A DNA stretch of 64,000 nt. It comes from Dongia_B sp035539075. GTDB taxonomy: Bacteria > Pseudomonadota > Alphaproteobacteria > Dongiales > Dongiaceae. Shown one piece after another: positions 1-8,566 of the stretch (position 1 is its first letter; each line of letters starts with the position of its first letter). Under the pieces are notes generated by a model, which saw nothing but the letters and a program-made list of their open reading frames with translations, was not told the origin of the DNA and made no database searches. A program made the translations under genes and the position numbers. The stretch spans positions 55,151 through 119,150 of the forward strand of contig DATLJB010000232.1 of the NCBI GenBank assembly GCA_035539075.1, written 5' to 3'.

Positions 1-684
1 CTGGAGCGCAGCGACCTGCGGCTCGATCTCGGCCGGGCCGAGGAGCGCATGGTCTCGTTCAAGAACGCCGACCTGACGCGGGCGAGCTTCGCCGAGGCGA
101 AGATGAAGGGCGTCGACATGCAGGGCGCCAAGCTGCAGGAGACGACGCTCACCCAGGCCGATCTGCGCGGTGCCAATCTCAAGCATGCCGAGGTCAAGGA
201 TATCGAAGTCGCCGGCGCCTTCATGGTCGATGCCGATTTCACCGGTGCCATTCTCGATGACGCGGCGAGGCAGAAGATCGACCTCACCACCACCACGGCG
301 CCGGCCTTCCGCAAGCTCGGCCATGAGGAGATCGAGCGCATCCTGGTCGAGCATGACGAATGGGTGATGACGCTGGGCAAGTCCGGCTTCCGCGCCGATT
401 TCAGCCAGAGCGACCTCACCCGGATCGATCTCTCCAACACCAATCTCGCGGTGGCGGATTTCAGCGGCGCCAAGCTGCACGGCACGCGGCTCGGCGGCGC
501 GCATCTGCTGGCGGCGGATTTCCGTGAGGCCAATCTGACCGATGTCGGGCTGAGGAGCGCCGATCTGCGCGGCGCCGACTTCTCGGATTCGCACCAGCGC
601 GGCCTGGAACTCGACGGCTCCAAGGTCGGTGAGATTCCCGATCTGCCGCTGATGACCACAAAGGGGCTGCGCCGTCGGGCTTGA
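1..684 (+). CDS. Pentapeptide-repeat protein, 5'-truncated by the window edge
   Basis: The frame is open from the first base, so the true start lies upstream; the first internal ATG is at 49. The visible 227 residues hold two runs of A(D/N)LxxA-type pentapeptide repeats (about 53-120 and 390-600 in base coordinates), which fold as a right-handed quadrilateral beta-helix. The two runs are separated by a roughly 40-residue non-repeat segment around FRKLGHEEIERILVEHDEW. That spacer suggests two separate repeat blocks joined by a helical linker. No signal peptide or catalytic motif can be judged without the N-terminus. The role is unknown; proteins of this fold act as scaffolds or DNA mimics, but nothing here selects among these. 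Confidence 0.85.
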   Translation: MERSDLRLDLGRAEERMVSFKNADLTRASFAEAKMKGVDMQGAKLQETTLTQADLRGANLKHAEVKDIEVAGAFMVDADFTGAILDDAARQKIDLTTTTAPAFRKLGHEEIERILVEHDEWVMTLGKSGFRADFSQSDLTRIDLSNTNLAVADFSGAKLHGTRLGGAHLLAADFREANLTDVGLRSADLRGADFSDSHQRGLELDGSKVGEIPDLPLMTTKGLRRRA

Positions 685-719
685 AGCCTGCCTGGTGTGA
701 GGCCCATGGGCGTGAGACG

Positions 720-1610
720 TCACGCCTTGGCGATCTCGGCTTGCAGCCAGCGGCGGAAAAGTTTGCTCTTGCGGGTCAGCTCGAGGTCTTGCGGATAATT
801 GAGGTAGTAGTCATGGCCGGGATGGATCGCCGTGGCGAAAGGCTGCACCAGCCGGCCTTCGGCGATATCTTCGGCCACCAGAGCGGCAAAGAACAGGGCG
901 ATGCCGTGGCCGTCGATGGCGGCGCGGCGCAGGGCGTGGGAATCGCTGAGGCGCAGGGTCTTTGCCGCGCTGTTCCAGCTTTCGCCCATGGCGGCGAACC
1001 ACAGCTGCCAGTGCTGCAGATCGAATTCGTAGAGCAGGGTCGTCGCGAAGCAATGCTTCGGCTGCAGGCGCTTGCCGAGACGCGCCAGCAAAGCCGGGCT
1101 GGCAACGGGAATGAGCGATCCGTCCAGCACCTTCTCTTTGACGACGCCGGGCCAGTCGCCGGCACCCCAGTTGATGCCGAGGTCGATCCCTTCGCGCCGG
1201 TGATCGGCCGGATGATAGGAATGATGCAGCCTGAGATCGATCTCGGGATGATCGGCGATGAAGGACATCAGGCGCGGCGTCAGCCAGGCCGCCGAGAAGA
1301 AGGGCGCGACACTGACATTGAGGATCTCCCGCGTGCCGGAGCCGGTGATCTGTCCCACCGATTGTTCGATCGCCTGCATCGCCTTGTAGACGCCGGCGAA
1401 CAGGATCTCGCCGGCATCGGTCAGCTCGTTGCGCTGGGCGCCGCGCCGCACCAGTTGCACCGCCAGTTCCTGTTCCAGGGCCTTGATCTGGCGGCTGACG
1501 GCCGCCTGGGTCACGCCGAGTTCGCGTGCCGCCCGGGTGAAGCTCAACTGCCGCGCCAGGGTCTCGAAGACCCGCAGGGCGGTCAGGGAGGGCAGCCGAT
1601 GCTGTGCCAT
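720..1610 (-). CDS. LysR-family transcriptional regulator, GcvA-like
   Basis: A 296-residue LysR protein. The N-terminal winged helix-turn-helix is clear (residues about 8-65, with the signature SFTRAARELGVTQAAVSRQI) and is followed by a linker helix and a periplasmic-binding-protein-like effector domain. The opening MAQHRLPSLTALR matches the GcvA subgroup, so I place the start at 1610 rather than at the GTG 15 bases upstream. It is transcribed divergently from the ornithine-cyclodeaminase-family gene at 1727, with about 116 bases between them. That arrangement usually means the regulator controls its neighbour and itself. The effector is not predictable from sequence. It converges tail to tail with the pentapeptide-repeat gene. 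Confidence 0.92.
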   Translation of the reverse strand: MAQHRLPSLTALRVFETLARQLSFTRAARELGVTQAAVSRQIKALEQELAVQLVRRGAQRNELTDAGEILFAGVYKAMQAIEQSVGQITGSGTREILNVSVAPFFSAAWLTPRLMSFIADHPEIDLRLHHSYHPADHRREGIDLGINWGAGDWPGVVKEKVLDGSLIPVASPALLARLGKRLQPKHCFATTLLYEFDLQHWQLWFAAMGESWNSAAKTLRLSDSHALRRAAIDGHGIALFFAALVAEDIAEGRLVQPFATAIHPGHDYYLNYPQDLELTRKSKLFRRWLQAEIAKA

Positions 1611-1726
1611 CGCCGATAACACCAAGTTATAGCCTCGCCGGAAAAGTCATTTGTAGAGAGAGCCTGTCATGCCCGAAACGTATCAATGATCCGCAGCAGG
1701 CGGCAATCGGAAAGCGGCGAGGCAAG

Positions 1727-2764
1727 ATGGGCAAGGCGAGCGAAACCAGTCAAAAAGCAAACAACCAGCGGGTCGGTGCGGCGCGGATCGCTAAAGGTGC
1801 CCTGCCGCTGCTCTGCCTCAGCGAAAGCGATGTGCAGCAGCTGATCGATCCGGCCGCGCTGCTGGATGCGCTCGCCGCCGGCTTTCGCGCTTTGGCCGAG
1901 GGCAGGGTGCAAAGTCCGGCGCGGCCGGAGATCATCGTGCCGGGTGCGGGCTTCTCGCTTGCCATGCCGGCCTGGACGGAGGGCATGAATATCAGCGTGA
2001 AGACCGTCAACGTCTTCGAAGGCAATCTCGATCGCGGCCTGCCCAATCATCTGGCGCTGATCACGCTGTTCGATGCGGCCACCGGCTTGCCGGTCTGTGT
2101 CATGGACGGCACCTATATCACCGGCCTGCGGACCGCCGCTTCCGCCATTCTCTCGGTCCGCGCGCTGGCGCGGGCCGATGCGCGGATCGTCACCCTGGTG
2201 GGCGGGGGTGTGCAGGGGCGGGAACATCTGCGCCTGCTGCCGCTGGCGCGTCCCTTCGACGAGATCCGCATCGCCTCCCTGCACCGCGAGGACGCAGAAG
2301 CCCTGGCGCGGCTCGACCCCAGGGCGCAGGCGGTCGACGATCTCGAAGCGGCGATCCGCGATGCGGATGTGGTCTGCCTTGCCACCCATTCATATGAGCC
2401 CGTCATCGACGCTGCCTGGTTGCGCCCCGGCACGCATGTGACCTCGGTCGGTTACGCGCCGCCGCGGGGTGAACTGCCGCGAGACCTGCTGAGGGATGTG
2501 GCAGGCGGCCGCGTCCGGCTTTTTGTCGAAACCCCGGATGCCTTCCGGGCGCCGCCGGTCGGCTGCGCCGAGCTTGCCGGTCTGTCCCCGGCCTGCGGCA
2601 CGACCATGGGCGACATGCTGCTCGGGCAGGCAAAGGGGCGCAGCAGCGAGGCCGATGTCACGCTCTACAAGGCCATGGGCATCGCCATGGAGGACATGGT
2701 CGCGGCGGATCTTGCCTATCGCGCAGCGCTGGCGCGCGGGTTCGGCACCCGCATCACGTTATAA
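1727..2764 (+). CDS. Ornithine cyclodeaminase / mu-crystallin family protein
   Basis: A 345-residue NAD(P)-dependent enzyme of the OCD/mu-crystallin family. Known members deaminate and cyclise ornithine, reduce ketimines, or act as alanine or opine dehydrogenases. The substrate-binding half carries SVKTVNVFEGN and RTAASAILSVRALA. The Rossmann dinucleotide site is at VTLVGGGVQGREHL. The start at ATG 1727 follows a GGCGAGG ribosome-binding stretch; the upstream in-frame codons are not conserved-looking. The gene is divergent from a LysR regulator, which fits control by an amino-acid-related effector. The family is certain, but the exact substrate is not. Confidence 0.9.
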   Translation: MGKASETSQKANNQRVGAARIAKGALPLLCLSESDVQQLIDPAALLDALAAGFRALAEGRVQSPARPEIIVPGAGFSLAMPAWTEGMNISVKTVNVFEGNLDRGLPNHLALITLFDAATGLPVCVMDGTYITGLRTAASAILSVRALARADARIVTLVGGGVQGREHLRLLPLARPFDEIRIASLHREDAEALARLDPRAQAVDDLEAAIRDADVVCLATHSYEPVIDAAWLRPGTHVTSVGYAPPRGELPRDLLRDVAGGRVRLFVETPDAFRAPPVGCAELAGLSPACGTTMGDMLLGQAKGRSSEADVTLYKAMGIAMEDMVAADLAYRAALARGFGTRITL

Positions 2765-2902
2765 GGGATCAGGCCGTCGCGTCGCGTATCGCGCCGGTGC
2801 CAGCCTCGGCGCCACAGGCCCAGCCGAATGGGTACAAAGCCGGGGCAGCGGCCCGGCAGGCATTGTCGCTTGGCCGGCGGAGCGGCTAGACTGCGCCTCA
2901 GG

Positions 2903-3517
2903 ATGATGAATGATGCCCGTCAATATGCGCCGGCCGCCGCCCGCAACCGCGATCCGATTTGCGCGGTGCTGCGCGAGGTGCTTCCCGCGACCGGCCTGGT
3001 GCTGGAGGTGGCGAGCGGCAGCGGCGAGCATGCGATGCATTTCGCCGCCGCTTTCCCGGCGCTCAGTTTTCAGCCGAGCGATCCGGATCCCCGGGCGCGC
3101 GACAGCATCGCCGCCTGGCGCGCGGTTGCCGGCCTCGCCAACCTTCTGCCGCCGATCGCCCTCGATGCGGCCGAGCCGATCTGGCCGCTGACCGCGGCCG
3201 ATGCCCTGGTCAGCATCAACATGGTTCACATCTCGCCCTGGGAATCCACCATCGGCTTGATGCGGGGCGCGGCTGCGCTCCTGCCGCCGCAAGCGCCGCT
3301 CTATCTTTATGGGCCCTACCGGCGTGGCGGCGCCCATACCGCCGCCAGCAATGCCGCCTTCGATGCCGAGCTGCGCCGGCGCAATCCCGCCTGGGGCCTG
3401 CGCGACATGGAGGCCGTCATCGCGCTCGGCGCGGGGGCCGGGTTCGACCCGCCGCAGGTGATCGACATGCCGGCCAATAATTTCAGCCTGGTCTTCCGCC
3501 GCGCCCCCGCGCGCTGA
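2903..3517 (+). CDS. DUF938 SAM-dependent methyltransferase-like protein
   Basis: A 204-residue protein of the DUF938 group (class I methyltransferase fold). It opens with ARQYAPAAARNRDPI and then shows motif I as LEVASGSGEHAMHFA. The family hallmark NMVHISPWEST comes at mid-protein, and YGPYRRGGAHT follows it. The start is at ATG 2903 or the adjacent ATG 2906. Length matches the family. The substrate is unknown for the whole family. It lies 138 bases after the OCD gene on the same strand, so shared transcription is possible but not shown. Confidence 0.9.
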   Translation: MMNDARQYAPAAARNRDPICAVLREVLPATGLVLEVASGSGEHAMHFAAAFPALSFQPSDPDPRARDSIAAWRAVAGLANLLPPIALDAAEPIWPLTAADALVSINMVHISPWESTIGLMRGAAALLPPQAPLYLYGPYRRGGAHTAASNAAFDAELRRRNPAWGLRDMEAVIALGAGAGFDPPQVIDMPANNFSLVFRRAPAR

Positions 3518-3736
3518 GCCGGATTGCTCGCCGCGGATTGTTCATAAAGATTAAAGCTTCGTGTCAGCTCCGCGACAGGGGCGACATTAATAGTAATTTT
3601 TATTATATTTGTCGCGATGCGGGATGGCTTCCCCGCGTCGACCAGATCAAATCATCACGTTATCGCTCTGCTTTACCAAATCAGCGCGCTCGGATCCGCC
3701 AATGGATCAACCGGCGCGTAGACGCCGGAGGAGTGG

Positions 3737-4480
3737 ATGGGAGGTCGATTCGTGCAACTGGATCGCAGAACGGGCCGCGCCGGCCGTGCCGGCAAGAGCA
3801 TTCCCAATGAAGGCGCCTCCCGGTATGCGCGGGAACGCGGCGCCGCGCGATCGCGGCGGGCAATGGCCTGCCTGTTGCCGGCCGGGCTTGTCGCCGGCGT
3901 CATCGTGGCCGATCTCGGCCTCGCCGCCCCGGCTGAGGCGGCGACCTGCAAGCGGATCAGCGGCATCACGCCCTCGATCGATCATTTCATCGACAAGGTC
4001 TATGCGCTGCAATTGGCCGGTCGGGGAACCCTGCCGGTGACGGATGCGCTGTTCGGCTTCCGGCAGCTTGACCCCGATGGCTTGCGCAAGCTCGACCAGC
4101 GGCAGCCGATCGAGGTGACGCGCCAGGACGAGGATGACGGCGTTTTCGTCAACAAAGGCCCGAAGCCCGTGGTCATCACCGGCAGCTTCGCCCAGGCGGA
4201 AACTTTCTTTGCGATCCCCGAACTGGTCAAGGGCAGCTATGTCTCGACGCCGGACAGCCTGACCCTGACCTATGACCCTGACCACGCGGTGCAGGTGGGA
4301 CAGAGCTTCCTCGGCGTGAAATTCTCGCACACCATCAACCACACCGTCATCACCCGCCACAGCCTCGCCTATTTCTTCGACGACAATAACAGCGGCGAGC
4401 CCGATCGCTGCTATCTGCTGGTCGACAAGGCGGAGATGGCCGCCACCGATACGCCGCCGAGCGATTCCGCGAACAGGTAG
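3737..4480 (+). CDS. Exported protein of unknown function
   Basis: A 247-residue protein with a long basic N-terminal region and a hydrophobic stretch (about residues 43-66, ACLLPAGLVAGVIVADLG) ending APAEA-A, a plausible signal-peptidase I site. The RSRR preceding the hydrophobic core resembles a degraded Tat motif. The mature part has two cysteines (TCKR near the new N-terminus, DRCYLL near the end), consistent with a disulfide in the periplasm, and a beta-rich profile. The A+T-rich stretch at 3538-3610 just upstream is probably its promoter region. I do not recognise the family. Confidence 0.75.
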   Translation: MGGRFVQLDRRTGRAGRAGKSIPNEGASRYARERGAARSRRAMACLLPAGLVAGVIVADLGLAAPAEAATCKRISGITPSIDHFIDKVYALQLAGRGTLPVTDALFGFRQLDPDGLRKLDQRQPIEVTRQDEDDGVFVNKGPKPVVITGSFAQAETFFAIPELVKGSYVSTPDSLTLTYDPDHAVQVGQSFLGVKFSHTINHTVITRHSLAYFFDDNNSGEPDRCYLLVDKAEMAATDTPPSDSANR

Positions 4481-4489
4481 TCCTTCGGT

Positions 4490-5035
4490 TCAGCCGTGGT
4501 GAAGCGGCACGGGCGGATCGAGAGTCTGCGAGGGGTCGTATTCCTCGATGGCGATCGCCTGGCGGATCTCGCCGTCGACCGTGAGCGGGAAGAGGCCATA
4601 GCAGATCACCATCTTGCGGCCGTTCTGCGTGGTCCATTCATAGAAGTCGATCACCGGTTCGCCGGTCTGCCAGATGCGGCGGTAGTTTTCCATCATGGGG
4701 CCGAAGACCGCCGCGCTGGCGCCGCCGTCGATCTCGTCGAGATAGGTGCCGGTGAGGTTGCCCCCGCTGGCTTCATCGATGCGCGTGCCGGTCAGGCGAT
4801 AGCGAACACGAAACGGCGCGGTCTCGAATTCCGACAGCAGCAGATAAGGCAGGATGTCGACAATCGCCGCCGGGTCGAGCAGATGGCGCGGCGGGGGTGG
4901 CGGCGAGAGGGGAGACGCGCATTGATCGCCCAGGCCGATCGCCCCGACCGGGGCCGCCTCTCGCGCCAGGGATAGCCAATAACGATGCAGCCGAGCGACC
5001 TTCGGTGTGGCAGGTTTCGGTATCGGCGTCTGCAT
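4490..5035 (-). CDS. PAS-domain protein (PF07310 type)
   Basis: A 181-residue, single-domain PAS protein of the alphaproteobacterial PF07310 type. A proline-rich leader (SPPPPPRHLLDP) precedes the diagnostic ILPYLLLSEFE. Then come FRVRYRLTGTRID, the GGNLTGTYLDEI turn and the C-terminal strand IRQAIAIEEYD. There is no output domain, so it may sense or bind a small ligand and act through a partner. It is a paralogue of the PAS protein at 14915-15619 (shared LLPYLxLxE and GNxTGxxxxE). It converges with the exported-protein gene, with only a few bases between the stops. Confidence 0.88.
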   Translation of the reverse strand: MQTPIPKPATPKVARLHRYWLSLAREAAPVGAIGLGDQCASPLSPPPPPRHLLDPAAIVDILPYLLLSEFETAPFRVRYRLTGTRIDEASGGNLTGTYLDEIDGGASAAVFGPMMENYRRIWQTGEPVIDFYEWTTQNGRKMVICYGLFPLTVDGEIRQAIAIEEYDPSQTLDPPVPLHHG

Positions 5036-5133
5036 CGGAGGCGAAGCTTGCTCTTACTCGGTGATCCCCAGCACCGGCATTCGTCATGCCGGCATTGGCA
5101 CTCTAGCATGTGACGATGGTTCCGGCCGCTGCT

Positions 5134-5652
5134 TTATTGCTGCAAGCCGGGGGGACAGCTCCGCTGCCGGGTCCATCCGAGGACCAGCTGCAGGCCCAGC
5201 GATATCAGCGTGATCGGCAGAAAGACACACAGGAACCAGCCGTAGAAGATCGCCGACAGATAGCCATAGGCAACGATGCCGCGGGCGGGGTCGTAGAACG
5301 CGCCTTGCGGATTATGATCCAGGGCGGCGTCGACCATGAAGCCGCCGGCCAGCCAGCCGATCATCCCTGCCATGATCAGCGTGCCCCAGCAGGCACGCCG
5401 ATGAATGACCGGCGCCCGGCGGGCGAGATCGATGGCGAAGCTGACGAGGAAACCGCCCAAAGCGAGGAAGAAGGCGGGCGATAGCGCGGATGGCAGGACG
5501 AAACCGAAGGCGATTGTCGGGCTGAAATCGAAATCGCCGGAATAGCCGAGATAGAGGCCATAGACGAAGTGCAGCATCGCAACCGCCAGAGCGAGCTTCG
5601 CCGCTGCCAGGACGCCTTGCGCGTCGGGATAAGGGGAATGCCTGATCTTCAC
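5134..5652 (-). CDS. Four-helix membrane protein, paralogue of 5787-6350
   Basis: A 172-residue protein with four predicted transmembrane segments (starting near KLALAVAMLHFVYG, SALSPAFFLALGGFLVS, CWGTLIMAGMIGWLAGG and IFYGWFLCVFLPITLISLG). Before the last helix is an extracytoplasmic-type loop, NPQGAFYDPARG. The upstream neighbour has NPEEAYFDPETG at the equivalent place and a similar final helix, so the two appear to be tandem duplicates. The family is not recognised. The gene lies downstream of 5787-6350 on the same strand, with 134 bases between them. Confidence 0.75.
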   Translation of the reverse strand: MKIRHSPYPDAQGVLAAAKLALAVAMLHFVYGLYLGYSGDFDFSPTIAFGFVLPSALSPAFFLALGGFLVSFAIDLARRAPVIHRRACWGTLIMAGMIGWLAGGFMVDAALDHNPQGAFYDPARGIVAYGYLSAIFYGWFLCVFLPITLISLGLQLVLGWTRQRSCPPGLQQ

Positions 5653-5786
5653 TGCCGCCTTGCCTGTCGTGCCTGTCGCTTCTGGTCAATGAGATAGCTG
5701 CCGCTCTTGGCAAAATTGCGGCGCTGGCAAGGTGCCATTGCGGCGAAGGTGGCGTCGCAGCGGGGCCGGTGATGACCGGCCAGGAT

Positions 5787-6350
5787 CTATATGACGTCGC
5801 GCCCCAGGGCGCGTATGCGTTGTTTTGTGCGCTTGTCCAGGATCAACGCCGCCAGAATGACGATCGCCGCCGGGAAGGACACGAGGAATATCCAGGGATA
5901 GGCGAGGTTGAAGATTTCCACGAGATGGAGCGCGCCGGTCTCGGGGTCGAAATAGGCCTCTTCGGGATTCATGTAGAAGGCCTCGTTCAGGACGAAGACC
6001 AGCGGAATGCCGCTCAATACCAGCGCGGCAATCAAGGCGCCGATGAAACTGCGCCGGTCCAGTCTGCGGTCCATGCCCAGCAAGGCGATGATGGCGGCGC
6101 CGGCAAACGCGATTGCCGCCACCATCATCGCCGCGATGAGCGTTGCCCTTGCTATGCCCTGGCCCGCCGTGGCGGCGGAGGCGCCGGCAGCGCGCTCTGC
6201 GAGATAGAGGAAATAGGCGAAATGCGCCGCGCCAACCGGCAATGCCCAGGCCGATGCATAGACCATCCGGCGCCGCAATGACGGTTGCCGAATGGGGGCC
6301 GCTGCATGTGTCGCGGGATTATTTCCTTGGCTGTTGGTTCGGGTATCCAT
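5787..6350 (-). CDS. Four-helix membrane protein, paralogue of 5134-5652
   Basis: A 187-residue membrane protein with a 35-residue cytoplasmic leader, then about four transmembrane helices (ASAWALPVGAAHFAYFLYL, TLIAAMMVAAIAFAGAAII, FIGALIAALVLSGIPLVFV and WIFLVSFPAAIVILAALIL). The NPEEAYFDPETG loop before the last helix is shared with the next gene downstream. It is separated by only three bases from the end of the gene at 6354, so the two are probably co-transcribed. No functional family recognised. Confidence 0.75.
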   Translation of the reverse strand: MDTRTNSQGNNPATHAAAPIRQPSLRRRMVYASAWALPVGAAHFAYFLYLAERAAGASAATAGQGIARATLIAAMMVAAIAFAGAAIIALLGMDRRLDRRSFIGALIAALVLSGIPLVFVLNEAFYMNPEEAYFDPETGALHLVEIFNLAYPWIFLVSFPAAIVILAALILDKRTKQRIRALGRDVI

Positions 6351-6353
6351 TTC

Positions 6354-6911
6354 CTATTGTTCCGGCAGCGGTCCAGCATCCTGCTTGATGCCGCTGAGGC
6401 GACCGGCCTGATCGAAATCCAGCTCGTAGGCCCAGACGCTGCCATTGGAGCTGCGCAGGCAATAATGGGTGAGGATGGCTCTGTCGGCCGGCTCGCTGAC
6501 CGGTGCATCCGGCGCGACGATGGCGATGCCGGCCGGTGAGGCAGCCAGCTTCCGCAAAACAACGTCACGCGGGTCGCCGGGCTGCAGGCCGGCCATCAGC
6601 GGGCGGCGATAGCGCTGCAAGGCGCGCAGTTCCTTCTGCACAATGATGCCGTCGAGATTGACCAGATAACGAACGCCGTCCGCGTCGATGAATTCGCGGT
6701 AAGCCTCCGGGTCATCGGTCGGTCCATCGCAGTCCCGCGCCGGATCGTCCGGGCAGGCATGAACGGCCTTGGCGCTGGCCCGCAGGGCGGCGGCGGCTTG
6801 CAGCGGCGCGGCGCCGAGGGAATAGGGGACATCCGGCAGATCGACGGGATCGGTCGGGCAATCGCGGCCATAGCGCGCGACGGCGAGCGGCGAGTGGCCT
6901 GTTTCGGCGCA
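6354..6911 (-). pseudogene. 5'-truncated protein gene cut by the toxin-cassette duplication
   Basis: The minus-strand frame ending at 6354 is open back to about 6971 and reads as a normal protein (…RYGRDCPTDPVDLPDVPYSL… and …YREFIDADGVRYLVNLDG…). However, it contains no ATG, GTG or TTG upstream of a GTG at 6641. Protein-like sequence continues to about 6900, exactly where the 330-bp duplicated segment (6894-7223) begins. The simplest reading is that a secreted or periplasmic protein lost its first exported segment when the cassette inserted. A shorter product from GTG 6641 (95 residues) is possible. Four cysteines remain in the N-terminal half. Function unknown. Confidence 0.65.
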
Positions 6912-7223
6912 GCGGATATTTCTATTGCTCTTTAGATCGCCAGAGTTCGAAGTTCCCGAAAGGACCGATCTTCATTGTCACGAGATGCTCCGGCTTTGCC
7001 GAGATGACAAAGTCGAAGAACCAGCCCAATCCGTCTTTCTTCGGCGTCTCCATTTTCGCATTGGAGCAATCGATCTGCTCTTCCTGGCAGTATTTCCCCA
7101 ACTCGGTCCAGGCGATGCGCGTCGCCGCCTCCTTGGAATCGAAGGCCGTGAATACAAACAGGCTAAGGGCCCACATAAATTGTTGGAGAATCATCGTGTT
7201 TGCTTGTTGCCGTTACCGGTTGC
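6894..7223. repeat. 330-bp direct repeat, copy 1
   Basis: Copy 1 aligns without gaps to 8567-8896. By eye there are about eight substitutions. It contains a complete 90-residue gene plus a few bases on each side. Sequence outside both edges is unrelated, apart from both right edges lying in M23-peptidase-like remnants. Confidence 0.95.
6922..7194 (-). CDS. Small exported protein, probable immunity protein, copy 1
   Basis: A 90-residue protein with a hydrophobic leader (MILQQFMWALSLFVFTAF) that should send it to the periplasm or anchor it in the inner membrane. The mature part has AATRIAWTELGKYCQEE, a second cysteine (IDCSNAK), and a strand-rich end (GWFFDFVISAKPEHLVTMK…). It differs from the copy at 8595-8867 at only three residues. 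It follows an M23-like remnant and overlaps it, with a TGA/ATG overlap at the start. Toxin-immunity pairs are typically arranged this way. I infer an immunity role from size, export signal, duplication and context. No family name can be given safely. Confidence 0.7.
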   Translation of the reverse strand: MILQQFMWALSLFVFTAFDSKEAATRIAWTELGKYCQEEQIDCSNAKMETPKKDGLGWFFDFVISAKPEHLVTMKIGPFGNFELWRSKEQ

Positions 7224-7396
7224 GCGCCGTGGATCTCGATCAGAAAAGGCTTGCCGTTTGTCCCACGCCCGATGCTTGTCAGCCATTCCCCCGCCGAACC
7301 ACCGATGTGTCGATCAATCGGGCCATAGGCCTCATCGATGGCCTCATCCGTGCCCCTTGGATGTCCGGCTGAGAGTCCAGTCGCCATTCGCGTCAA
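7163..7396 (-). pseudogene. Remnant 3 of an M23-type peptidase C-terminus
   Basis: The frame reads SIGRGTNGKPFLIEIHG, which lines up with the end of an M23 domain (G-x-TG-x-HLHFEI). The zinc-ligand HxH is lost and the frame shifts near the start of the downstream 90-residue gene. No complete domain can be built here. It occupies the same place relative to the small gene as the remnant at 8864-9082. Confidence 0.45.
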
Positions 7397-7464
7397 AAGT
7401 GAGGCGGCCTTGCAGTCTTAGTGTGGCATCTTCCAAAGCAGATGCTCGTTCCGGCCACCACCGC

Positions 7465-7983
7465 CTATTCATATTTCTCTTTCCGCAGCAGATGAAGTCC
7501 GTGCTGCTCGGCCATCGTGTACAGCGCCGGAAGGCCGTCCCGGCTTCGCAGCAACAGCAGATCGGTGCGGTCAAAGCCGCCCAGAACACGAAGGGCAGGG
7601 CCAATAAAATAGACGTCCATCAAATCACCCGCTTTTTTCTCGCGCAGGCTTGTCCGGACGACCTTGCGAAAGTCAGGGTCGTCGGCATCGGCTTGAAAGA
7701 CTTTGCCGCCTTGCGCGATATAGACGCCATCTTTGGCCAGGGCATGATAGAAGGATAAAAATTTCCGCTCGCCCACCATATATTCTTCAAGCATGCCGTG
7801 TTCCCGCGCCAACCGATAGAACATGAGCGGGGTCTCGGCCTCTTCGGCGCTTAGCCAGTGATCGAAGATGCAGAGCCAGACCGGGAAATAGCCGAGATCC
7901 ACGAATTCTTGAACCGAATCCTTGCTAAAGTCATAGCTGGGGTGAGGGAAGAATTTCTTTTTGTCGATCTTTACCGGTTGCAT
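7465..7983 (-). CDS. Unrecognised 172-aa cytosolic protein, possible immunity protein
   Basis: A 172-residue protein (ATG 7983, preceded by AAGGGG) without signal peptide or membrane segment. Aromatic-rich N-terminus (FFPHPSYDF, LGYFPVWLCIFDHW) followed by mixed alpha/beta sequence ending LLRKEKYE. It sits directly after the M23 pseudogene at 8146-8566 in the same order as the small genes that follow the other M23 remnants. That position suggests an immunity or accessory protein, but the lack of an export signal argues for a cytosolic partner. The family is not recognised. Confidence 0.65.
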   Translation of the reverse strand: MQPVKIDKKKFFPHPSYDFSKDSVQEFVDLGYFPVWLCIFDHWLSAEEAETPLMFYRLAREHGMLEEYMVGERKFLSFYHALAKDGVYIAQGGKVFQADADDPDFRKVVRTSLREKKAGDLMDVYFIGPALRVLGGFDRTDLLLLRSRDGLPALYTMAEQHGLHLLRKEKYE

Positions 7984-8145
7984 TCCATGCCCCTTCACTT
8001 CGCCAGAACTTTGCCATCTTCCGACAGCGACTTCATGCGTGGCGGATGACGACGATCTGCGCACGACATGAAGTCAGCGTAGAGGACCGAGCCGCGTGAC
8101 CGGCGTTCATCCGAAGGCCATGCCGGGCCTGAACACCCGCCCGCT

Positions 8146-8566
8146 TCAGCTCGATGACATCGAGCGACGCTGGGGATAGCGCGGCAGATGGCGCGCCGGA
8201 TCGACCGCCTTGCCACCGACGGTGCTGGCGGCGGGGGAGCCGACCCTGATTTCATAATGCAGATGGGAATCCGCGTTTGGCGGGACATTGCCGGTTCTTC
8301 CGATGACGCCGATCTGGTCTCCAGCGGTGACTTTATTAAAAATCTTTAGTTGTGAAACATTATCATGCAGCAACCTGGAAGTCATCACAGATTTGCCGCC
8401 CTTGCCCCCTGATTGCCTGTGCCTTCAAGCCCCCGTATTGCGTATGGATGTCATTCCCGCGGCCGATGACGATCTGGCTTCCGTAGCCGTGCGCATCGGC
8501 GGCGTCTGCACGCAGGATCGTCCCGTCGCTGGATGCAACCACCGGCCAACCCTTATAGCCTTCCCT
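8146..8566 (-). pseudogene. M23 metallopeptidase domain, frameshifted and 5'-truncated
   Basis: Reading the minus strand from about 8566 gives VVASSDGTILRADAADAHGY, then GSQIVIGRGNDIHTQYGGL, a clear M23 (LytM) core, until a stop near 8392. After a shift of frame the domain resumes with VTAGDQIGVIGRTGNVPP and SHLHYEIRVG, including the HxH zinc motif, and ends at 8146. The first zinc-ligand histidine region is missing. M23 enzymes cut peptidoglycan cross-bridges. This copy cannot make an active enzyme. Its upstream edge coincides with the end of the 330-bp duplication. Confidence 0.75.
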
